Assembly (NCBI RefSeq): GCF_000332995.1
Contig: NZ_BANS01000034.1
Coordinates: 1 to 64,000 of the forward strand
DNA from: Gordonia amicalis NBRC 100051 = JCM 11271
Lineage (GTDB): Bacteria > Actinomycetota > Actinomycetes > Mycobacteriales > Mycobacteriaceae
Direction of reading: 5' to 3'
DNA length: 64,000 nucleotides
Each line of letters begins with the position of its first letter. The stretch's first letter is position 1. The position numbers were made by a program, and so were the translations under genes. The notes beneath the pieces were generated by a model. The model was not told where the DNA came from. It searched no databases and saw nothing but the letters and a program-made list of their open reading frames with translations. Positions 44,421-51,738 of the stretch are shown here, in pieces.

Positions 44421-45466
44421 CCGACCGCCACCCACCTTCTCTTCGGGACCGGAACCGCCGTGACGGCGTCGAACAGCACCGGCACGCGGCGCGTCAACCA
44501 GAAGGCGAAGGCCGCCGAGACGGCTGCGCTGATGATCACCATGGCCAGTGCGTTGGCCCCGGTCTGCACCGAGTCCGAACCCCACGCGACGGCACGTGCG
44601 ATCAGTGCCAGTACCGCGGTGACGTTGACGATCACCCACGCGACCCACAGCCGGCGGACCCGGCGTCCGACGCGTTCCGCGTCAAGGGACGGGTCATGGG
44701 CCACGCGCCGGGCCGCGACCTCGCCCAGCACCAGTGGCGCGCCGATCAGGTTGACCAGCGGCACTCCCACCAGCACCCCGACCCACACCGGCCGTCTCGG
44801 GTCGAGCAGGCGGGCGTCCTCATAGGTCCCGGCCCGCAGGTCCATCACCCAGCGCATGAACGCGAGGGTCGCCCAGACGTAGGCGAGGAAGGCGGCGACA
44901 CCTCCGAAGATGATCAGCCAGTCGGAGACCACGATCAGCGGGGCGGGCAGCGGCTGGATGCGGTTGACGGCCAGTAGGAGGTAGCGCACCAGATGGATGA
45001 CCGCGGAGGCCGCGAGCGCGGTCCCGGCCACGACGAGCACGAACAGCAGGCGTGCCCGCGAGGTCTCGATCCGGTCGTGGGTCGCGTCCGGCTTCACCGG
45101 TTCGTCGCGCAAACCCCATGTAGGGATGTACACGTACCGCGGGATGAGCCGCGGGCCGCGCGAACCCGACGGCCCGCGACGGACGGGAATGGCCTCGGGA
45201 GGACGCCGAGCGACCCACCGGACGTTGCGACCCCGGTAGAAACGGCCGGTCGGCACGGGAGCGCGGCGTGTCGGGGCGGGTGCCGCGGGACGTGTCGGCG
45301 CGGGCGCCGCCGGATGTGTCGGCGCGGGCGCCGCCGGATGTGCCGTCGCCGCCATCGCATGCGCGACATCGTCGACGACGCTCAGCGGGCCACCGCAGCG
45401 AGGACAGTGCTCCCGCCCGGGACGGTGCGGCGCCTGGATGCGGCACCGCGGACAGAGGTCGATCAT
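44417..45466 (-). CDS. Zinc-ribbon and DUF4328-type membrane protein
   Basis: A 349-residue membrane protein. The N-terminal zinc ribbon is CPRCRIQAPH to HCPRCGGPL, followed by a Pro/Ala-rich region encoded by 24-base tandem repeats and then six hydrophobic segments (LLFVLVVAGTALAASAVIHL onward) with a DUF4328-like arrangement. ATG 45466 gives the zinc ribbon at once and overlaps the rhodanese stop by four bases (ATGA). It is coupled downstream to glpQ1. It corresponds in place to Rv3843c. Function unknown. Confidence 0.85.
   Translation of the reverse strand: MIDLCPRCRIQAPHRPGREHCPRCGGPLSVVDDVAHAMAATAHPAAPAPTHPAAPAPTRPAAPAPTRRAPVPTGRFYRGRNVRWVARRPPEAIPVRRGPSGSRGPRLIPRYVYIPTWGLRDEPVKPDATHDRIETSRARLLFVLVVAGTALAASAVIHLVRYLLLAVNRIQPLPAPLIVVSDWLIIFGGVAAFLAYVWATLAFMRWVMDLRAGTYEDARLLDPRRPVWVGVLVGVPLVNLIGAPLVLGEVAARRVAHDPSLDAERVGRRVRRLWVAWVIVNVTAVLALIARAVAWGSDSVQTGANALAMVIISAAVSAAFAFWLTRRVPVLFDAVTAVPVPKRRWVAVG
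45269..45340 (-). repeat. 24-bp tandem repeat, three copies
   Basis: Units of 24 bases encode HPAAPAPT-like repeats in the DUF4328-type protein. The second and third copies are identical, suggesting recent expansion. Confidence 0.8.
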
Positions 45467-45840
45467 CGGACGGCGTCGCCCCCACCGTTGCCCTGGCCGT
45501 TCCCGCCGCCGAATTCGACGGGCTTGCCATGCTCCTGCCAGGCGAGCATCCCGCCGCGGACGCAGATGCCGTCGTATCCCACCTGTGCGAGGTACTGCAG
45601 AACCCGCATCGACCGGCCGCTCGAACGACACACCACATAGAGGTCCGCATCCGGGTCGATCTCGCCGAGCCGGCCGGGGATCTCGGCCATCGGGATGTGG
45701 ACGGCGCCGCGGATGTACCCGTTCGCCCATTCGTCGGGTTCACGGACGTCGAGGATCACCGCCTCGGCCGTTCCGGTGAAGTCGTCCGGCAAATCGGTCA
45801 CCGGCACCTGCGTGATGTCGCCCATGGTCACGATTTCCAT
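45463..45840 (-). CDS. Rhodanese-domain protein
   Basis: A 125-residue single-domain sulfurtransferase. LDVREPDEWANGYIRGAVHI is the conserved opening and the active Cys lies in VVCRSSGRSMRVLQYLAQ, the loop that carries persulfide. ATG 45840 is chosen as the first start near the domain; a longer frame adds seven codons. It ends in a four-base overlap with the DUF4328-type gene, so the rhodanese-DUF4328-glpQ1 genes form a coupled operon. The substrate of the sulfur relay is unknown. Confidence 0.88.
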   Translation of the reverse strand: MEIVTMGDITQVPVTDLPDDFTGTAEAVILDVREPDEWANGYIRGAVHIPMAEIPGRLGEIDPDADLYVVCRSSGRSMRVLQYLAQVGYDGICVRGGMLAWQEHGKPVEFGGGNGQGNGGGDAVR

Positions 45841-46230
45841 GGTGGCACAGTCATGGCACAAGGCGTGTCAGGTCATCTTGACGGACGTTTCCGGCGGCGC
45901 GATGAACATCGCATTCAGCATCACGCAGATTGCGTAAATGCGGCCTATGCTGATCATCATAGTTTTATCCACATGCCCTGACCGGACACCTGTCCGGTCT
46001 CCCCATCTCACCGTCAACCTGGGGATGAGACTGTGGAAACTGTGGAAAAACCCTGGCCAACCGGCCTGTCGATGTGACTGGTGTCACTAGTTCGACCCAA
46101 TGTGCGCGCAGGAAATTCACCAAACTGCAGGGGTCGACCGGTGGTGCATTTTCTTTCCATGCACACACCTGTGGATAACGTGGGGACAAACCCTTGGGGA
46201 AAACCCCCGATCTGGGTCTGGTATTACCCC
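45841..46230. other. AT-rich intergenic region with DnaA boxes
   Basis: 390 bases without a good gene. It contains two perfect DnaA boxes (45965-45973 TTATCCACA; 46170-46178 TGTGGATAA) and two tandem near-boxes (46032-46040 TGTGGAAAC; 46041-46049 TGTGGAAAA). It also has the palindrome GACCGGACA-CC-TGTCCGGTC at 45980-45999 and GTGAC-TGGT-GTCAC at 46074-46087, plus A/T-rich patches. The rhodanese and sppA genes flank it. It is not the expected oriC position (no dnaA or dnaN here). Confidence 0.65.
45965..46178. promoter_or_regulatory. Cluster of four DnaA boxes
   Basis: Two exact 9-mers and two one-to-two-mismatch boxes lie within 214 bases. The two near-boxes are directly adjacent. In a genome of this GC content such a cluster is not expected by chance. 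It may titrate DnaA or regulate the flanking genes. Confidence 0.62.
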
Positions 46231-47094
46231 TCAGTCACGGTGTACAAACGCGGTCCGCACCGCCGGGGCGCGGTCGAAGGCGGCGAGTACACCCGTCGTG
46301 ACGCTCTCGGCGAGACCCGACACCGACATCTGGTTGCCGACCAGACGTGCCAGCAGAGGCTTGGGCGCCTCGATGACCGTGATCTCGGCGTCGGGGTAGC
46401 GCTCGGCCACCACCGAACGCATCACGCCGATGCCGTCGACCAGACCGAGTTCGGCGGCGCGGTGCCCTACCCACACATCGCCGTTGAACAGCTCCTCGTC
46501 GGATGCCGTCAGCTTCTTGCCACGACGCTGACGCACCCACGCGATGAAAGCCTCGTGCAGCTGCCCTTGGAGACCCTTGAGCCATTCGACGTCCTCGGGC
46601 ACCTCCGGCGAGAAGGTGTCGAGCCGGGCCTTGTTCTCCCCCGTCGTGTAGAGACGACGCTGCACGCCGAACCGGTCGAGCAGTGCCGAGAAGCCGAAAC
46701 CCGAGGACACCACCCCGATGGAACCGACGATCGAGGTGTGCGCGGCGTAGATCTCGTCCGCCGCACAGGCCATCCAGTAGCCGCCGGACGCCGCGACGTC
46801 CTCACAGAACGCCAGGACCGGCACGCCCTTCTCCGCGGACAGCTGTCGAATGCGCTCGGCGATGTACTCCGACTGGGCGGGCGAACCTCCGGGCGAATTG
46901 ATCACGACCACCACGGCCTTGAGCCGATCGGTGTCGAACGCCCGCTTCAGTACCGGTTCGACCGTGTCGGTCGTCAGACCGTGCCTGCCCATGCCGGCGC
47001 CGCCGATCGGGCCGTCGAGTCGAACCACCGCGACGTGCTCGGCACGCGATCTCGCGAACTTCTTACCCACCGCCGCCAGCGGTCCTGCAGTCAT
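46231..47094 (-). CDS. sppA: S49-family signal peptide peptidase SppA
   Basis: A 287-residue single-domain SppA of the Bacillus type. The nucleophile Ser103 lies in DVAASGGYWMA and the general-base Lys155 in YTTGENKARLD. The 52-residue spacing equals that of B. subtilis SppA (S147, K199). NSPGGSPAQSEYI is the conserved oxyanion region. No transmembrane segment is obvious. ATG 47094 has TAGACT seven bases upstream, a leaderless start. It is divergent from a VOC-fold gene, and its transcript runs toward the DnaA-box region. Degrades signal-peptide remnants in membranes. Confidence 0.92.
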   Translation of the reverse strand: MTAGPLAAVGKKFARSRAEHVAVVRLDGPIGGAGMGRHGLTTDTVEPVLKRAFDTDRLKAVVVVINSPGGSPAQSEYIAERIRQLSAEKGVPVLAFCEDVAASGGYWMACAADEIYAAHTSIVGSIGVVSSGFGFSALLDRFGVQRRLYTTGENKARLDTFSPEVPEDVEWLKGLQGQLHEAFIAWVRQRRGKKLTASDEELFNGDVWVGHRAAELGLVDGIGVMRSVVAERYPDAEITVIEAPKPLLARLVGNQMSVSGLAESVTTGVLAAFDRAPAVRTAFVHRD

Positions 47095-47101
47095 CTGCCC
47101 G

Positions 47102-47187
47102 AGTCTAGTGGCGGATCACCACAGCAGGTTTCCGGCGGGCACGCCCGCGTTGTCTCCGGGGTGCAAGCGGCACTCGCGCCGTAGACT
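47102..47187. promoter_or_regulatory. Divergent leaderless promoters of sppA and the VOC gene
   Basis: TAGACT on the minus strand at 47102-47107 lies seven bases from the sppA ATG, and TAGACT on the plus strand at 47182-47187 lies seven bases from the GTG at 47195. The two -10 hexamers are identical. Confidence 0.6.
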
Positions 47188-47194
47188 CTCCCGC

Positions 47195-47950
47195 GTGCAG
47201 GTCAGGTGGCTCAGCGCATTCCTCGATTTCCCCGCCGACGAGTTCGGCGGCGAGGTGACGTTCTGGCGCGCGATCTCGGGCAGCACCGTCTCGCCGCCGC
47301 GCGGCGAACACCGAGAATTCGCCTCCCTCGAACCGTTCCACGGCGATCCGCACCTGCGTGTGCAGCGGGTCGACGAGGGCCCGGGCGGGGTCCACCTCGA
47401 CATCCACACCGACGATCCGCACGCGGCAGCCGAGGAGGCCGTCGGCCTCGGGGCGACCCTGATCCGCAATGCCGACACCCACCTGGTCCTCCGTTCACCG
47501 GCGGGCTTCGTGTTCTGCCTGGTGCCGTGGGAGGGCGAGACCACCCGGTCGCGACCGATCCGGTGGCCCGGCGATGCCATCAGCATCATCGACCAGTTGT
47601 GCATCGACATCCCGGCCCCTGACTTCGATGCGGAGGTCGAGTTCTGGACGAACCTGACCGGTTGGCCGCTCAATCCGCCCGGCACCCGACCCGAACTCGT
47701 CGCGCTGCGTCGAGATCCGTCGATCACGATCGGAATCCTGTTGCAGCGCAGGGAGTCCGGGACGACCGACGACTCGACACCCGCGACCGGACACCTCGAC
47801 CTCGCGACGAATTCGGTACCCGACGAGGTGGCGCGTCACGAGGGATGGGGCGCCCGCGCGGTCGGCCAGTATCCGAAGTGGACGACGATGGTCGACCCGA
47901 TGGGGCGGCGGTACTGCATCACCTCACGCAATCCACGTACCGGGGCCTGA
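47195..47950 (+). CDS. Two-domain VOC (glyoxalase-like) protein
   Basis: A 251-residue protein with two VOC repeats, residues 1-115 (VRWLSAFLDFPADEFGGEVT, then GGVHLDIHTDDPHAAAEEAV) and 125-251 (QLCIDIPAPDFDAEVEFWTN, then GHLDLATNSVPDEVARHEGW). Metal-binding His residues in VHLDIH and HLDLAT are candidates. The GTG at 47195 is fixed by TAGACT seven bases upstream; a longer frame has no homology. It ends in 32 bases of convergent overlap with a winged-helix gene. Glyoxalase or dioxygenase activity cannot be decided. Confidence 0.85.
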   Translation: MQVRWLSAFLDFPADEFGGEVTFWRAISGSTVSPPRGEHREFASLEPFHGDPHLRVQRVDEGPGGVHLDIHTDDPHAAAEEAVGLGATLIRNADTHLVLRSPAGFVFCLVPWEGETTRSRPIRWPGDAISIIDQLCIDIPAPDFDAEVEFWTNLTGWPLNPPGTRPELVALRRDPSITIGILLQRRESGTTDDSTPATGHLDLATNSVPDEVARHEGWGARAVGQYPKWTTMVDPMGRRYCITSRNPRTGA

Positions 47951-49013
47951 GGAACTCGCGCAACCTCTCGACCTCGGCGTCGATCTCACGCTCCTCGGCC
48001 TTCGTGACCTCGCGCAGCATCTCGACGCGTACCCCGTCTTCACCGTCGGCATGCCATGTGCCGGCGAGGAATCCGTCGGCGAAGACGAAACCGGGTGAGC
48101 GGCCGTTGGGTGTCACGGTCCGGCGGAACAACTCCGGGTCGGCGACGCGGACGCGGTCGGCCGAGACCCCGATGACGTGATCGAAGGGCGCCACGAGGCG
48201 GGCCGGCGCGGGTGTGTCCGGGTCGGTGAAACCGAGTCCGTCGAGGTCGTAGAGGATCTCGCCGTGCGGGCCGACCAGTCGGACGAGTTCCCAATCGGCT
48301 TCGAGCTTTTCGACGAGCGGCCGCAACCCGGTGAGCCCGGACCACGTCTGGATGGCCTTGACGGTGGCGGGACCGAAGCCGCGGAGGTACAGGCGGATCA
48401 GGTCCGCGCGCGCATCGTCACCCTCGACCGCCGGCTCGCCCGGGCCGACCCATTCGTCGAACAACCGGTAGGTCGGTGCCGCGCGTCCCCGCCAGAGACC
48501 ACGCGGCGGCACCTGGACCAGAGGCAGCCCGCACCGGGCGATCCCGGTGAGTGTGGACGGGTTCTCCCCCGGATGACGAACAGCCAGCTGCTTTCCCAGG
48601 TCGGCACCACTGAGTTCACCGCCGGCGAGAAGTCGGGCGGCGTCGGCGAGAACCTGCGACGGATCCGCATCCACGAGTCGCGGCATGTGCGCCTCGGTGA
48701 GTTCGCGCCGCAGAATCTGTTCGGCGAGGGGGCGGATCCACCGGGCGTCCTCGGCATCGATGAGGAACACCGTGGACCGCAGCAACGCGATTCGCACGAC
48801 CTCCCGCTCCGTGAGGAGGTCGTCGAGTTCGGACGAGTCGAATCCCTCGACGCGCGACCACAATCCGAAGAAGGCGGCGCGCGGGTCCTGGGACTGCATC
48901 CCCACGCACCGGTCCAACACCTCGATGGCGTCCTCGTCGACGCGGTCGAGTAGGTGCTGGCGGGACAGCAGGGTCCGGTTCCACTGCCTCAGGGTGATCG
49001 TCTCGCCGGTCAC
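47919..49013 (-). CDS. Winged-helix DNA-binding family protein (HTH_42, AlkX/AlkZ-like)
   Basis: A 364-residue protein of the winged-helix family that includes DNA glycosylases such as AlkZ. It begins VTGETITLRQWNRTLLSRQH, followed by CVGMQSQDPRAAFFGLWSRV, LIRLYLRGFGPATVKAIQTW and GVSADRVRVADPELFRRT. The conserved QxQ (MQSQD) motif of AlkZ-like glycosylases is present. The GTG at 49013 lies one base past the msrA stop and opens the family directly; ATG 49046 is an alternative. Coupled to msrA in a two-gene repair operon. Confidence 0.86.
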   Translation of the reverse strand: MTGETITLRQWNRTLLSRQHLLDRVDEDAIEVLDRCVGMQSQDPRAAFFGLWSRVEGFDSSELDDLLTEREVVRIALLRSTVFLIDAEDARWIRPLAEQILRRELTEAHMPRLVDADPSQVLADAARLLAGGELSGADLGKQLAVRHPGENPSTLTGIARCGLPLVQVPPRGLWRGRAAPTYRLFDEWVGPGEPAVEGDDARADLIRLYLRGFGPATVKAIQTWSGLTGLRPLVEKLEADWELVRLVGPHGEILYDLDGLGFTDPDTPAPARLVAPFDHVIGVSADRVRVADPELFRRTVTPNGRSPGFVFADGFLAGTWHADGEDGVRVEMLREVTKAEEREIDAEVERLREFLRPRYVDCVR

Positions 49014-49014
49014 C

Positions 49015-49728
49015 TCAAGCGGGGTAGCTGATTCCGGTCGCCGCATGGCAGCGATAGCCGTGCGGGTTTTTGGCCAGATACTGCTGGTGGTAGTCCTCCG
49101 CGTAGTAGAAACGCCCGTCGCCGGCGGCCTGGAGCGGCTTGATCTCGGTCGCGATCCGCCCCTCTCCGGCCGCGTCGAGCGCGGACTGGAACTTGGCCGC
49201 GGACTGCGCGACGATCGCGGCGTCGTCGTCGGAAAGGGTGTACACCGCCGACCGATACTGGGTGCCGATGTCGTTGCCCTGTCGCATCTCCTGCGTGGGA
49301 TCGTGGGACTCCCAGAAGATCTTGAGGATGCCCTCGAGGTCGATGACCGCCGGATCGAAGACGACGAGTGCCGACTCGGTGTGGCCGGTCCGCGCGGTGC
49401 AGGTCTCCTCGTACGTCGGGTTCGGCGTGTGGCCGCCGGCGTAGCCGACCGCGGTGGTGTACACACCCGGGACCTGCCAGAAGATCTCCTCGATCCCCCA
49501 GAAACAGCCGCCCGCCAGGATCACCGCGGACAGCCGGCCGTCGAAGGCACCGATGCCGCCGTTGGCGTACGAGCCGTCGGTCTCCGGTCGTCCGCGCATC
49601 GGGGTGTGCAGGACCAGATGGTCGCCGGGAACAGCGATCTCGGTGTCGCGCCCAGGTAGTGCGGAATCGGCCGCGATGAGTTCCTGCTTGTGCGAACTGG
49701 CAGCAAAGAGCTGGTCAAGCCAAGACAT
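49015..49728 (-). CDS. msrA: Peptide methionine-S-sulfoxide reductase A
   Basis: A 237-residue MsrA repairing S-methionine sulfoxide in proteins. The catalytic Cys75 lies in [13 protein letters not shown], and the conserved GYAGG and [16 protein letters not shown]-like stretch ([20 protein letters not shown]) follows, with recycling Cys near CHAATG. An N-terminal extension of about 60 residues precedes the domain. ATG 49728 has TAGACT six bases upstream. It is co-transcribed with the winged-helix gene, suggesting joint oxidative and alkylation damage repair. Confidence 0.95.
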   Translation of the reverse strand: MSWLDQLFAASSHKQELIAADSALPGRDTEIAVPGDHLVLHTPMRGRPETDGSYANGGIGAFDGRLSAVILAGGCFWGIEEIFWQVPGVYTTAVGYAGGHTPNPTYEETCTARTGHTESALVVFDPAVIDLEGILKIFWESHDPTQEMRQGNDIGTQYRSAVYTLSDDDAAIVAQSAAKFQSALDAAGEGRIATEIKPLQAAGDGRFYYAEDYHQQYLAKNPHGYRCHAATGISYPA

Positions 49729-49798
49729 GCGGCAAGTCTACGCGCGCCGCCGACCCTGTCCGAATTCTCCGAGTTGAGTCAACCGTCCCAGTCTGACT

Positions 49799-49827
49799 TT
49801 GATGGCGATCACATCCTGATTTATGAT
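49799..49827 (+). promoter_or_regulatory. SigA-type promoter before a 50-residue gene
   Basis: TTGATG (49799-49804), a 17-base spacer and TATGAT (49822-49827) closely match the primary-sigma consensus. The predicted transcript starts about 49834, 70 bases before the small gene. Confidence 0.7.
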
Positions 49828-49904
49828 ACCCGTCACTGTCGGTCGACGGTCCGCCGGACCCCGAGACGCCGATGGTGAAGCCGATCCGCTGACGAGGGGC
49901 GACA

Positions 49905-50057
49905 ATGGCGACGCACGCGACCGGAGACTTCCGGAGCGCAGGCCGGACTCCCCGCGGCGCCCCGCGCGTCAACTACGACGTGGCGAGAAGCTGCCGCGCG
50001 ATCGGGTTGAGCATCGTCGCCCTGCTCGCCGTCTTCGTCGCACTCATGCTGATCTGA
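49905..50057 (+). CDS. 50-residue single-span membrane microprotein
   Basis: ATG 49905 with GAGGGG eight bases upstream and a good SigA promoter. Residues 1-30 are polar and basic (HATGDFRSAGRTPRGAPRVN) and residues 31-50 a membrane span (RAIGLSIVALLAVFVALMLI) ending at the stop. Too short to appear in most gene calls. No family is recognised. It lies between the msrA operon and sodA. Small C-tail anchored proteins often modulate membrane complexes, but no partner can be named. Confidence 0.6.
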   Translation: MATHATGDFRSAGRTPRGAPRVNYDVARSCRAIGLSIVALLAVFVALMLI

Positions 50058-50190
50058 GCGGATTCGGACATCTCGCCCGCGCACCACGGTGCCGCCGCGG
50101 CACGGTTGACCTTCAACCGCACTTGATATTTCTTGTGGCCTCTTTGTTGCAATCACCCATGGTGTGCGGAAGGGTGGAAGCATCCGCGTG

Positions 50191-50209
50191 GCGCCGACCC
50201 GGTCGGCGC
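50191..50209 (+). promoter_or_regulatory. Hairpin in the sodA leader
   Basis: GCGCCGACC-C-GGTCGGCGC forms a nine-base stem 48 bases before the sodA GTG, with an almost zero loop, so a cruciform or protein site is more likely than an RNA hairpin. Confidence 0.4.
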
Positions 50210-50256
50210 ACCCACGTGTGAAACAGGGAAACGAAAGCACCTCAGAGAGGAACATC

Positions 50257-50886
50257 GTGGCTGAATACACCTTGCCGGATCTGGATTACGACTACGCGGC
50301 ACTGGAGCCGCACATCTCCGGCAGGATCATGGAGCTCCACCACAGCAAGCACCACGCGACCTACGTCAAGGGCGCCAACGACACCCTGGAGAAGCTGGCC
50401 GCGGCCCGCGAGGACGACAGCATCGCCGGCAAGGTCTACGGGCTCTCGGCCACGCTGTCCTTCCACCTGGGCGGCCACACCAACCACTCGATCTTCTGGA
50501 AGAACCTGTCGCCCAACGGCGGTGGCGAGCCCGAGGGCGACCTCGCCGCGGCGATCACCGAGCAGTTCGGTGGCTTCGACAAGTTCAAGGCCCACTTCAC
50601 CGCCGCCGCCACCACCCTGCAGGGTTCGGGCTGGGCGATCCTGGGCTACGACACCATCGGCGGCAAGCTGGTCATCCTGCAGCTGACCGATCAGAGCGGC
50701 AACATCCCCGCCGCGATCATCCCGGTCGTCATGCTCGACATGTGGGAGCACGCCTTCTACCTCGACTACCAGAACGTCAAGCCGGACTACGTCAAGGCTT
50801 GGTGGAACGTGGTCAACTGGGCCGACGCCGGTGAGCGTTACGGTCGCGCGAAGACCCAGGGCAGCGGACTCGTCGTGCCTGCCTGA
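50257..50886 (+). CDS. sodA: Superoxide dismutase, Fe/Mn family
   Basis: A 209-residue Fe/Mn superoxide dismutase dismutating superoxide to hydrogen peroxide and oxygen. Metal ligands are H28 (MELHHSKHH), H76 or so ([12 protein letters not shown]), then D and H in [15 protein letters not shown]. No signal peptide, as in the leaderless secreted Mtb SodA. AGAGAGG precedes the GTG. It is followed by a strong hairpin. Matches Rv3846. Confidence 0.97.
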   Translation: MAEYTLPDLDYDYAALEPHISGRIMELHHSKHHATYVKGANDTLEKLAAAREDDSIAGKVYGLSATLSFHLGGHTNHSIFWKNLSPNGGGEPEGDLAAAITEQFGGFDKFKAHFTAAATTLQGSGWAILGYDTIGGKLVILQLTDQSGNIPAAIIPVVMLDMWEHAFYLDYQNVKPDYVKAWWNVVNWADAGERYGRAKTQGSGLVVPA

Positions 50887-50905
50887 TCCTGGTTCGCCAG
50901 ACATC

Positions 50906-50941
50906 AACGGCGCCGGTCACCTTCGGGTGGCCGGCGCCGTT
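50906..50941 (+). terminator. Rho-independent-type hairpin after sodA
   Basis: A stem of about 15 pairs with one mismatch and TTCG tetraloop: left arm begins AACGGCGCCGGTCACC, right arm GGTGGCCGGCGCCGTT, then T-rich sequence. It starts 20 bases past the sodA stop. Confidence 0.88.
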
Positions 50942-50944
50942 TCG

Positions 50945-50984
50945 CCCTTCGAGGCTCGCTTCGCTCGCACCTCAGGGAGCGGGG
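50945..50984. repeat. Dispersed intergenic repeat, copy 2
   Basis: Reads CCCTTCGAGG, CTCGCTTCGCTCG, ACCTCAGGGAGCG. Related to 38270-38300. Similar CTTCGCTCG elements are common between genes in Mycobacteriales. Confidence 0.5.
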
Positions 50985-50985
50985 T

Positions 50986-51738
50986 CTAGAGAATCAGCGT
51001 CACCGCGATGGCGACACCACACGCGACACCGATCACGATGAGCGCCAACAGATCTGCTCGTCCCGGCCGTGCCGGATGAGCCGTGAGCCGGCCGGTGCCA
51101 CCGCGCGCGGTGATCGCCTCGGCCATCTCCGCGCTGCGGCGGAGGGCCGACGACATGGCCGCGGTGATGAGATCCATGATCCCCATCTCCGCCGACGGGT
51201 GGTCGCTGCGCCCCTTCGCCGTCGGGCGCAGCTTGTGAGCCGCGCGCAACATGCGCAACTCCTCGATCAACAGCGGAAGACCCCTGAGACACAACGCGAT
51301 CGCGACCGCCCATTCGTCAACCGGTAGCCGGAGGCGACGCAGTGGGCGCATCAGCCGCGCCAGCGCGGGCGCGACGTCGGCCATCGGGGTGGTCCAGATG
51401 ACGAGGATCGAACTCGCCACGAGGACGAGCGCGAGCGTGACGGCACGCAGGAAGATCAGCGCCCCGTGCAGGCCGGCGAAGGAGACGTTGAACGCGACGC
51501 CGATACCGATCAGGCCCCAGAACCACCAGGGCGGACGCGGAATGGCGCCCAACGGGATCCCGGCGACCAGAGCGGTGAGGACGACGATCGCGGCCACCAT
51601 CCCCAGTGCCGGCCAGGACGGCAGCACCCAGGTCATGACGCCGAGGATCAGCACGATCACCAGCTTGGTTCCCGCCCACAGCCGGTGGACGAAGGAATCG
51701 CCGGGGACCTGCCGCAACGGGACCGTGCGCATCGTCAT
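50986..51738 (-). CDS. ECF-transporter T component (CbiQ/EcfT type)
   Basis: A 250-residue membrane protein with about five spans (FVHRLWAGTKLVIVLILGVM onward). The T-component coupling motifs are the Ala-Arg pairs near SALRRSAEMAEAITARGG, which contacts the ATPases. ATG 51738 gives this start and overlaps the ATPase stop as ATGA. It corresponds to Rv2325c and partners the S-A-A fusion upstream. The vitamin or metal imported is not defined by the sequence. Confidence 0.88.
   Translation of the reverse strand: MTMRTVPLRQVPGDSFVHRLWAGTKLVIVLILGVMTWVLPSWPALGMVAAIVVLTALVAGIPLGAIPRPPWWFWGLIGIGVAFNVSFAGLHGALIFLRAVTLALVLVASSILVIWTTPMADVAPALARLMRPLRRLRLPVDEWAVAIALCLRGLPLLIEELRMLRAAHKLRPTAKGRSDHPSAEMGIMDLITAAMSSALRRSAEMAEAITARGGTGRLTAHPARPGRADLLALIVIGVACGVAIAVTLIL

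Noticed and set aside
45965-46178. DnaA-box cluster read as the chromosomal origin
   Set aside because: No dnaA, dnaN, recF, rpmH or gidB genes lie nearby, and only four boxes are present; the oriC of Mycobacteriales sits between dnaA and dnaN. It was kept as a possible titration or regulatory locus.
45965-46189. A 74-codon frame on the minus strand between the rhodanese and sppA genes
   Set aside because: It overlaps DnaA boxes, lacks a ribosome site or leaderless hexamer and has no coding bias.
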